Origin: Frankiales bacterium | GTDB taxonomy: Bacteria; Actinomycetota; Actinomycetes; Mycobacteriales; SCTD01 | Direction: 5' to 3' | Length of the DNA: 21,189 nt | Assembly (NCBI GenBank): GCA_025464915.1 | Contig: JAODNF010000189.1 | Location: 1-21,189, forward strand | Shown: piece after piece, positions 1 through 6,326 of the stretch | Layout: every line of letters starts with the position of its first letter | Numbering within the stretch: position 1 is the first letter of the stretch | Program-made: the position numbers and the translations under genes | The notes under the pieces: generated by a model | The model's database searches: none | What the model was told of the DNA's origin: nothing | What the model saw: the letters and a program-made list of their open reading frames with translations, nothing else

Positions 1-72
1 CGCCTGACCGGCGGGGACCGCCATCAGGACAGGCGCGAGCAGGGCGGGAACGACGACAAGAGGCCACCTCAT
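1..72 (-). CDS. Secreted protein, N-terminal signal peptide only (cut by window edge)
   Basis: Reading leftwards from an ATG at 72, 24 codons stay open to the window edge. They encode a short positive start (MRW) followed by a hydrophobic core rich in Val, Leu, Ala and Pro and ending VPAGQA, a typical Sec signal peptide with an AxA-like end. A purine-rich AAGGG lies about 6 nt before the ATG. The mature protein lies outside the window, so no function can be given. It is divergent from the exporter gene at 136. Confidence 0.6.
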   Translation of the reverse strand, partial: MRWPLVVVPALLAPVLMAVPAGQA

Positions 73-135
73 GGTTGACCCTTCGTCGAAACCTCCGGTT
101 CTCCTGCTTGGTGTTGCAGCAGCGACACTGGTCCG

Positions 136-1524
136 GTGACGGGCCTGGAGTACGGCGAGGCGCGCGGCCGCTGGGTCCTGGCGGCTGCCGTCCTCGGCTC
201 GGCCATGGTGTTCGTGGACGGAACCGTCGTGAACGTCGCTCTCCCGCACATCGGGAGCGGCCTGCACGCCGCGCTGTCCGACCTGACCTGGACCGTCAAC
301 GGCTACACGCTGACCCTGGCCTCGCTGATCCTGCTCGGCGGCTCGCTCGGGGACCGGTTCGGGCGCCGCCGGGTCTTCCTGGTCGGGGTGGTCTGGTTCG
401 CCGCCGCATCCCTGCTCTGCGGGATCGCGCCGAACATCGGCACCCTGATCGCCGCCCGGGCGCTGCAGGGCGTCGGCGGGGCGCTGCTGACGCCCGGCAG
501 CCTGGCGCTGCTGCAGTCGTCCTTCCGGCCGGAGGACCGGGCCCGTGCCATCGGCGCCTGGTCGGGTCTGGCGGGGATCGCCGGAGCCGCGGGGCCCTTC
601 CTCGGCGGCTGGCTGGTCGAGGTCGCCTCCTGGCGCTGGATCTTCCTGGTCAACCTGCCGTTCGCCGTCGCGGTCTTCGCCATGACGCTCCGGCACGTGC
701 CGGAGTCCCGCGATCCCGGCGCCTCGCAGACGGTCGACGTGCTCGGCGCGCTGTCCGGCGCGGTAGGCCTCGGCGCGGTGACGGAGGGGCTGGTCGCCTG
801 GCAGGACAAGGGGCTCGGCTCCGCGGCCGTCGTCGTGCCGCTCGCGCTCGGGCTGCTCGCCCTGGGAGCGTTCGGGCTGCGGGAGTCCCGCGCACGCGAG
901 CCGATGCTGCCGCTCGGCATCTTCTCCTCCCGCACCTTCAGCGGCACGAACGCCGCGACCCTCGCCGTCTACGCCGCCCTCAGCGGCGTGTTCTTCTGGC
1001 TCGTGCTGTTCCTGCAGGTCGCGGGCGGCTTCGCGCCGCTCGCCGCCGGCCTCGCGCTCATGCCGCTCACCGTGCTCATGCTCGTGCTCTCACCCCGGGC
1101 GGGCGCCCTGGCGGCGCGCACCGGGCCGCGGCTGCTGATGACGGTCGGACCCCTGATCTGCGCCCTCGGGATCGGCCTGCTGTCACAGCTCCCGCGCGAC
1201 CCGTCGTACCCGCTCCAGGTCCTGCCCTCGGCCGTCCTGCTCGGTCTCGGCCTGTCCGCGACCGTGGCCCCGCTGACGGCCACCGTGCTGGCGGCTGCCC
1301 CCGACGAGCACGCCGGGCTGGCCAGCGGTGTGAACAACGCCGTCGCCCGGATCGGCGGGCTGCTCGCGATCGCCGTGCTGCCGCTGGTCGCGGGGCTGCA
1401 CGGGGAGGCCTACGCCCGGGCAGACCTGCTCGTCGGGCCGTACCGGACGGCGATGACGTGCTGCGCCGTGCTCATGCTCGTCGGCGCGGCCCTGTCCTGG
1501 CTGTTCGTCCGGGAACGGGCCTAG
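136..1524 (+). CDS. MFS exporter, DHA2 (EmrB/QacA) drug:H+ antiporter family
   Basis: The 462-aa protein is almost entirely hydrophobic helices, consistent with a 12-14 segment major facilitator. The first helix carries FVDGTVVNVALPHI, the motif D1-like start of DHA2 exporters. The loop between helices 2 and 3 has GGSLGDRFGRRRVF (motif A), and ALQGVGGALLTPGSLAL is the motif B/C region. Family members expel drugs or small metabolites using the proton gradient; the substrate cannot be told. The start is GTG 136, just ahead of the first helix. Its stop overlaps the stop of the convergent Ddl-like gene by sharing a CTAG. Confidence 0.9.
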   Translation: MTGLEYGEARGRWVLAAAVLGSAMVFVDGTVVNVALPHIGSGLHAALSDLTWTVNGYTLTLASLILLGGSLGDRFGRRRVFLVGVVWFAAASLLCGIAPNIGTLIAARALQGVGGALLTPGSLALLQSSFRPEDRARAIGAWSGLAGIAGAAGPFLGGWLVEVASWRWIFLVNLPFAVAVFAMTLRHVPESRDPGASQTVDVLGALSGAVGLGAVTEGLVAWQDKGLGSAAVVVPLALGLLALGAFGLRESRAREPMLPLGIFSSRTFSGTNAATLAVYAALSGVFFWLVLFLQVAGGFAPLAAGLALMPLTVLMLVLSPRAGALAARTGPRLLMTVGPLICALGIGLLSQLPRDPSYPLQVLPSAVLLGLGLSATVAPLTATVLAAAPDEHAGLASGVNNAVARIGGLLAIAVLPLVAGLHGEAYARADLLVGPYRTAMTCCAVLMLVGAALSWLFVRERA

Positions 1525-2645
1525 CGCCCGATCTGGCCGAGCTTGCCGCCGATGCCGCCTGCAGCCCGCAGGGCGGCACCGCCGGACTGGTGTGCCGCGG
1601 GAGCGAAGGCCCGGAAGGTCTGGCGGGCTTCCTCGACGGCACCGAGCAGCAGCTCGGCGGCAGGGACCTCCTTGGGCCAGAGGTAGAGCGACATCGATCC
1701 CGGGATCGTGTTGATCTCGTTGACGTAGAGCACGTCGTCGACGAGCAGGAAGTCGAGGCGGCCGAGGCCGCGGATGCCGGTGACCTCGAGGACCTGCGCG
1801 GCGAGCCGCTCGGCCTCCTTGGTGACGGCGTCCGGGACCTGGGCTGGCAGCTCGCGGGCCGCGCCGGCAAGGCCGTCGGTGTTGACGTACTTCGCGTTGA
1901 AGTCGAACAGGTCGCCGTTCTTGAGCGGCTTCTCCAGCAGCGAGAAGCGGAGCGTCGGGGAGGTCGAGTAGGCGAGGTTGAGGTCGACAGCACCCTTGCT
2001 GAAGGGCTCGACGACGACGCCCTGGCGCAGCTGCACCGAGCTGGTGGCGAGAGCCCGAGCAGTGTCGAGGTCCTCCACGACCTCGATGCCGATGGAGCTG
2101 CCGCCGAAGCGCGGCTTGATGATGTAGGGGCCCTGGAACGGGACCGACTCCCCCAGCGCGACCCGCTGCAGCGTCGGGATGCCGGCCTGCTGCAGCACCG
2201 CGCCGAAGGCGAGCTTGTCCATGCCGAGGGCGGCCATCGCGGCGGGGCCGCCGCTGGCCGGGATGCCGAGGGCGTCGAAGACCGCGTTGACGCCGCCGTT
2301 CTCGCCCGAGCCGCCGTGGCAGCAGTTGAGGATCGCGTCCAGAGCCAGCGGCTTCGCGCCGCCGAGGCCCTTCTTGGGCAGCGAGAAGCCAGCGCCGAGA
2401 GTGACCTCGAGCCTGGTACCCGCCTTCGGTGCGCCCTCGAGGAAGTCCTTCGCCTCCGAGGACGGCGGGCACAGCACCCACTCCCCGTTGGGCGTCCAGT
2501 AGATCGGCGCGACGTCCTGCCCTGCCTCGCGGAGGACCCGCTCGCTGAGCAGGCCGGTCAGGATGCTGATCTCGTGCTCCGGCGACGGGGCGCCGAAGAC
2601 GATGCCCAACTGGGCCACGGTGGTGCTCCTCTGTGCGCGGGTCAC
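1521..2645 (-). CDS. D-alanine--D-alanine ligase-like ATP-grasp enzyme (second copy of operon)
   Basis: The 374-aa protein has the Ddl fold. Near the start FGAPSPEHEIS supplies the substrate-binding Glu (E23). HGGSGENG corresponds to the HGxxGEDG loop, KPRFGGSSIGI is the ATP-grasp lysine and serine loop, and RLDFLL then NEINTIPGS give the Mg2+ ligands (E310, N312). The key ATP-grasp residues are intact. It is longer than typical Ddl (about 310-370 aa) because of a 40-residue Ala/Gly-rich tail. Family members join two D-amino acids with ATP. The start is GTG 2645, overlapping the TGA of the MurF-like gene by 4 nt, so translation is coupled. The PYTGS-type substrate segment is altered (IPASGG), so D-Ala-D-Ala is not assured. 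It is the last gene of the four-gene operon. Confidence 0.85.
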   Translation of the reverse strand: MTRAQRSTTVAQLGIVFGAPSPEHEISILTGLLSERVLREAGQDVAPIYWTPNGEWVLCPPSSEAKDFLEGAPKAGTRLEVTLGAGFSLPKKGLGGAKPLALDAILNCCHGGSGENGGVNAVFDALGIPASGGPAAMAALGMDKLAFGAVLQQAGIPTLQRVALGESVPFQGPYIIKPRFGGSSIGIEVVEDLDTARALATSSVQLRQGVVVEPFSKGAVDLNLAYSTSPTLRFSLLEKPLKNGDLFDFNAKYVNTDGLAGAARELPAQVPDAVTKEAERLAAQVLEVTGIRGLGRLDFLLVDDVLYVNEINTIPGSMSLYLWPKEVPAAELLLGAVEEARQTFRAFAPAAHQSGGAALRAAGGIGGKLGQIGR

Positions 2646-4132
2646 GGGTAGTGGTCGGGCAGGTCGTTCTCGAACAGTACGACGTCACCGACGGCCGACC
2701 GCTGCTCCACGAGCGCCACGGCCTCGGGCCGCGTCCGCACGCAGACGACGTCGGTGCTGCCGCCGGAGGCGCCCTTCTTCAGAGCGCTCCGGTTCGTCGT
2801 TCCCACGACGACCAGACTCGAAGCGCCGGCGTCCTTGATGGCCCTGCCGAGCTCGGCGTTGCGCAGCCGCTGGACGCTGCCCAGCTCGACCATGCCGGGG
2901 GTGACGACGTGGACCCTTCCGCCCGAGCGCTCGGCGAGCAGGACCGCGCGGCGGACCGCCTCGGCCGCGCCGGCCGGGTTGGAGTTGTAGGTGTCGTCGA
3001 GGATCCAGCTGCCACCCGGCTGCTCGATCGGCTCGAGGCGGTGGGCGACGGTCGGCAGGCTCGCGAGGCGCTTGACGAGCTGCCTCGGGTCGTCGCCGAG
3101 AGCGACCACGGCACCGACGGCGCAGGCGACGTTGGACGGGTGCACCGACTCGGGCAGGTTCACCTCGCCGAGGTCGTCGGTGCCGACGTAGAGGTGACCG
3201 TCGATGATCGCCACGTCCGCCTGCTTGTCGCGGATCGAGCAGCGCACGACCCGCTTGCCCGCGAGCCTGGGAGCCAGCCCGGCCAGCTTGTCGTCGTCCA
3301 CGTTGAGGACGACGGCGCGGGCCTTCTCGGTGATCTCGGTCTTGGCCGCGAGCACGCCGTCGCGGTCGCCCATCCGCTGCAGGTGGACCTCGCCGATGGC
3401 GGTCATCACGGCGACGTCGGGGGGGAACACCTCGCACAGGCCCCTGATCTCACCCGGCCCGTAGGTGCCCATCTCGGCCACGAAGAGCTCGGTCCCCGGG
3501 ACCAGTCCCTCGTTCACGGCCCGGGACAGGCCCATCGCGTTGTTGAACGACGCCGGGCTGGCGAGGACGGTGTGCGAGCCGGCGAGCAGGTGGGCCAGGT
3601 AGTTCTTGGTCGTGGTCTTGCCGTAGGAACCGGTGATGGCGACGACGGTCGGCCGGACGCGCGCGACCTTCTGCTGGGCCTGCACGAGGAAGACGTTCGA
3701 CAGCCGGTTCTCGAGCGGGGTGACGGCGTAGAGGGCGCCATCGACCAGGGTCGGGAGCAGCACGGAGGTGAGGGCCCCGAACGCCGGGCCCCAGAGGCCG
3801 AGCACCAGGACCAGCAAGCCGAGGACGATGCTCAGCCGTCGGATCCGCGGGGTCCAGGCGAGCTGGGCGGTGCGGCCCCTGTAGGGAAGCCCGACGGGGG
3901 TGAGCTGCGCGAGCACGGCGGCGGCCAGGAACCACCAGTCGCTGCTGAGGACACCGGCGACGAAGGCGACGAGCACGCCGGCGACCAGAGCCGCCGAGAC
4001 CCTGGACCGGCTGAGCCAGAGCTGGTCGGTCCAGGTGACCGTGCCGGGGAGGTAGTGCTCGCGCTGGGCGACGCGCAGCCAGCGCGGCGTCCCGGCAACG
4101 GTGGCGACGAGGCAGAGCAGCGTCACGGTCAC
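2642..4132 (-). CDS. Membrane-anchored MurF-like Mur ligase
   Basis: The 496-aa protein starts at GTG 4132, which overlaps the TGA of the hydrolase by 4 nt. Residues 1 to about 135 contain four or five hydrophobic segments. A Mur ligase catalytic core follows: P-loop ITGSYGKTTT (166-175), EMGTYGPGEI, TAIGEVHLQRMG, AAKTEI (with the lysine usually carbamylated in Mur ligases) and DDTYNSNP (379-386), a MurF signature. Canonical MurF adds D-Ala-D-Ala to UDP-MurNAc-tripeptide and has a soluble N-terminal UDP-binding domain. Here a membrane region replaces that domain. The chemistry (ATP-driven amide bond, probably using a dipeptide from the neighbouring Ddl-like enzymes) is likely kept, but the acceptor is unlikely to be the usual nucleotide precursor. 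It is probably not the housekeeping murF. Confidence 0.85.
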   Translation of the reverse strand: MTVTLLCLVATVAGTPRWLRVAQREHYLPGTVTWTDQLWLSRSRVSAALVAGVLVAFVAGVLSSDWWFLAAAVLAQLTPVGLPYRGRTAQLAWTPRIRRLSIVLGLLVLVLGLWGPAFGALTSVLLPTLVDGALYAVTPLENRLSNVFLVQAQQKVARVRPTVVAITGSYGKTTTKNYLAHLLAGSHTVLASPASFNNAMGLSRAVNEGLVPGTELFVAEMGTYGPGEIRGLCEVFPPDVAVMTAIGEVHLQRMGDRDGVLAAKTEITEKARAVVLNVDDDKLAGLAPRLAGKRVVRCSIRDKQADVAIIDGHLYVGTDDLGEVNLPESVHPSNVACAVGAVVALGDDPRQLVKRLASLPTVAHRLEPIEQPGGSWILDDTYNSNPAGAAEAVRRAVLLAERSGGRVHVVTPGMVELGSVQRLRNAELGRAIKDAGASSLVVVGTTNRSALKKGASGGSTDVVCVRTRPEAVALVEQRSAVGDVVLFENDLPDHYP

Positions 4133-4836
4133 GACAGCCGCTCCTGGAGCAGGACGTAGAGCGCGTCGTCGAGGAGGTGCCCGCTGGTCTCGGACACGAC
4201 GAGGTCGGCCTTCGCGAACAGGCTCTGCGCCTGCCTCGCCATCTCCAGCGGGGCGGCGGTGTCCTGGGCGCCCCAGACGAGGTCGACCGGGGCGGCGATG
4301 GCCTGCACCTGCTCGCGGTAGTCCTCGTTCACCAGCTTCACGAGGGTGTCGCGCATGACGCCAGTGGCGTTGCGGTAGTCCTCGCTGCCGCGCTTGCGCT
4401 TCTCCGCCTCCATCTTCTCGTCGCTGACGAGACCGAGGCCGTTGGCCCGCTTCATGAGGCGGTAGCCCAGGGGAGGCTTCGACGTGGAGGCCCTGCGCAG
4501 CAGGGGGACCCCGGTCAGCACGACCCGATCGACGAGGTCCGGCCAGCCCGCGGCGAGGTGGACCGCGACCCGCCCGCCGAAGCTGTGACCGGCGACGGTC
4601 CAGCCGCCCTCGGACAGCAGAGGGGCCAGCAGCTCGGCGTAGTCGCGCGAGCCCCACGCCGCGGGAGGCTCGGGCGAGGCGCCGAAGCCGGGGAGGTCGG
4701 CAGCGAGCGCGGGGACGCCGAGAGCGGGCAGCCAGTCGGCGCGGGTGCGGGCCCACCCGTGGAGGGCGAGCACCCGCGGGTCGTCGCCGGTCTTCTCGGC
4801 GAGGACCGCCCCGTCGAGGAGAGCGGTGAGGGGCAC
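4129..4836 (-). CDS. Alpha/beta hydrolase
   Basis: The 235-aa protein has a complete alpha/beta-hydrolase triad: oxyanion segment HGWARTR near residue 26, nucleophile elbow GHSFGG (Ser85), acid GAQD (Asp192) and TSGH (His220). It carries no signal peptide, so it acts in the cytoplasm or at the inner membrane face. The start is GTG 4836, two bases after the upstream Ddl-like stop, and the stop overlaps the MurF-like start. This places it firmly in the ligase operon. Likely roles are esterase, thioesterase or peptidase/acyl-transfer chemistry on the product or a precursor. Substrate specificity cannot be read from the sequence. Confidence 0.85.
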   Translation of the reverse strand: MPLTALLDGAVLAEKTGDDPRVLALHGWARTRADWLPALGVPALAADLPGFGASPEPPAAWGSRDYAELLAPLLSEGGWTVAGHSFGGRVAVHLAAGWPDLVDRVVLTGVPLLRRASTSKPPLGYRLMKRANGLGLVSDEKMEAEKRKRGSEDYRNATGVMRDTLVKLVNEDYREQVQAIAAPVDLVWGAQDTAAPLEMARQAQSLFAKADLVVSETSGHLLDDALYVLLQERLS

Positions 4837-4838
4837 GG

Positions 4839-5792
4839 TCAGCCGCCGCGCTTCTTCGCGTTCGACACGAGCGTGGCGTAGACGTCGGCGAGCTCGAGGC
4901 CGGCGCTGGTGACGGCGAGCGGGAAGGTCGACGTCTCTGTCAGGCCGGGCGTCACCGCCGCCTCGAGGACCTGCGGCTGGCCGTCCCTGCCGACCACCAT
5001 GTCGACGCGCGACAGGTCGCGCAGGCCGAGCAGCGCGTGGACCCGCTCCGCGACGGCCCGGACCGTGGCCACGTCGAAGCGGGGGTCGTCGTCCGACAGC
5101 GAGGTGTAGCGGACGTCGGAGCTCGCGTCGTACCGCATCTGGTAGTCGTAGACCGCGCCCGGCGGGAGCTCGATGAGCATCGGTGCGAGCGCCTTGGGAC
5201 CGTCACCGAGGTCGAGGACCGGGACGGTGACCTCGAAGCCCTCGACGAAGGCCTCGAGCAGCACCTCACTGGCGTACGCGAAGGCCTGGACGAGCGCGCC
5301 CGGCAGGTCCTTCTCGTCGCGGACCACCGAGACGCCGAGGGATGAGCCGCCCTGCACGGGCTTCACGACGAGCGGCAGGCCGATGACGCTGTCGACCAGC
5401 TGGTAGAGGTTCTCCGGGCCGACCTCGCGGAAGATCGTGCTGGGCAGCGTGACCCAGGGCGGAGTCGCCACGCCGCCCTCGGCTATGCGGGTCTTGGCGA
5501 TCGCCTTGTCGTAGGCGCCGCGGCACGCGCCGGCGGTGCTGCCGACGTAGGGCAGGCCCGCGAGCTCGAGCAGCGCCTGCACGGTGCCGTTCTCCCCTGA
5601 GCCGCCGTGCAGGGTCACGAACGCCACGTCGGCGGTGCGGCCGGAGAGCAGGCCGAGGAAGCGCTCGTCCACGTCCCAGTGGTCGACCTCGAGCCCCGAC
5701 TTGACCAGCTGCTCCGCCAGCCGCCGCCCGGAGCGGACCGAGACGTCCCGCTCGTGCGACAACCCGCCAGAGATGACCGCTACCTGATGCAC
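4839..5792 (-). CDS. D-alanine--D-alanine ligase-like ATP-grasp enzyme, with a substituted metal-ligand Asn
   Basis: The 317-aa protein has normal Ddl length. GGLSHERDVS gives the substrate Glu (E14), HGGSGENG and PYVGS match the Ddl substrate loops, KPVQGGSSLGV is the nucleotide-binding loop, and RVDMVV holds the metal Asp. The last metal motif reads LEAAVTPGLTE (E277, A279), where DdlB enzymes have E-x-N-T-x-P-G, so the Mg2+-binding Asn is Ala. It is the first gene of a four-gene operon. The start is GTG 5792, six bases after TAGCCT, with no useful Shine-Dalgarno spacing, which suggests a leaderless mRNA. It may be a dipeptide ligase with changed specificity or weak activity. The family assignment is firm and the substrate open. 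Confidence 0.85.
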   Translation of the reverse strand: MHQVAVISGGLSHERDVSVRSGRRLAEQLVKSGLEVDHWDVDERFLGLLSGRTADVAFVTLHGGSGENGTVQALLELAGLPYVGSTAGACRGAYDKAIAKTRIAEGGVATPPWVTLPSTIFREVGPENLYQLVDSVIGLPLVVKPVQGGSSLGVSVVRDEKDLPGALVQAFAYASEVLLEAFVEGFEVTVPVLDLGDGPKALAPMLIELPPGAVYDYQMRYDASSDVRYTSLSDDDPRFDVATVRAVAERVHALLGLRDLSRVDMVVGRDGQPQVLEAAVTPGLTETSTFPLAVTSAGLELADVYATLVSNAKKRGG

Positions 5793-5798
5793 GCTCCA

Positions 5799-5804
5799 AG
5801 GCTA
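5799..5804 (-). promoter_or_regulatory. Putative -10 box (TAGCCT) of leaderless ligase-operon promoter
   Basis: On the minus strand TAGCCT fits the actinobacterial TANNNT -10 consensus. Exactly 6 nt separate it from the GTG at 5792, so transcription would begin at or next to the start codon. No clear TTGACA-like -35 box is visible. A GGAG lies only 1 nt before the GTG, too close to act as a normal ribosome binding site. Confidence 0.5.
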
Positions 5805-5867
5805 GTCCCCGTTGGTCGCGACGATCGCGTCGTGAGCCACCGGCCAGTGCCTGACGCCGTGTGGGGG

Positions 5868-6262
5868 TCAGGCCCGTCCCGCTGCAGCGCGACAGCGGCG
5901 TCAGCAGGGTCAGCTGCGCCGCTGTCGGGGCGCCCCCCATCCGGCTGCGGAAGTCGCCCGGTCCGGCGAGCCACTGGGCGAACACCTGGGCCCAGTCGCC
6001 GGCGGGGGTGGCGTAGTCGGTGCAGCTGTCACAGCCGTACCAGGCCTGCGCCTGGAGGTGCCGGATCGTGCGGTAGGGCTTGCGCCTCGCGCCGCTGCCC
6101 CGGGTGAAGTCGACGGCGTGGCCGATCTCATGGGCTATCGAGGGCGGCGACCTGCAGCCGGGCCTGGACCGGGACGAGGGCGGACGGGTGGGCCGGGGTC
6201 GGGCCCAGCGCAACAGCTCCGGCGAGAAGGCCGGCCGCGGCGACCCGGGTCATGGGGCGCAT
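5868..6262 (-). pseudogene. Broken secreted HExxH metallopeptidase-like gene
   Basis: From ATG 6262 (or ATG 6253) a signal peptide is readable (TRVAAAGLLAGAVALG, then AHPSA), but its frame stops at TGA 6130-6128. In the next frame, starting within a few bases, the sequence reads IAHEIGHAVDF, a zinc-peptidase HExxH motif, then a sensible soluble stretch with CDSCTDYATPAGDWAQVFAQW and PTAAQLTLLTPL. The body therefore continues with a frame change and probably a deletion, because little lies between signal and active site. The 3' end is approximate: the HEIGH frame stays open past 5868 without similarity, while another frame stops at 5868. The resemblance is to small secreted actinobacterial proteins of the signal plus HExxH type. 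A sequencing error cannot be excluded. Confidence 0.6.
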
Positions 6263-6326
6263 GACGGCTACATCGCCGGATGGAGCCTCGGCGTTACCGG
6301 GACCTGCCCGAACTGATCCGAAAGAA

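Noticed and set aside
75..2651. Long open frame on the plus strand across the exporter and the Ddl-like gene
   Set aside because: It is Arg/Gly/Ala-rich without any domain motif and lies in the wrong frame over two well-supported genes; long shadow frames are expected at this GC content.
4133..4756. N-terminal extension of the MurF-like gene
   Set aside because: The extra residues are Arg/Pro/Ala-rich shadow of the hydrolase gene. The GTG at 4132 overlaps the hydrolase TGA and sits directly before the first membrane helix.
1521..5792. Vancomycin-type resistance cluster (VanHAX-like)
   Set aside because: Two Ddl-like genes suggested it, but there is no VanH dehydrogenase, VanX dipeptidase or VanRS pair, and the MurF-like membrane protein does not fit.
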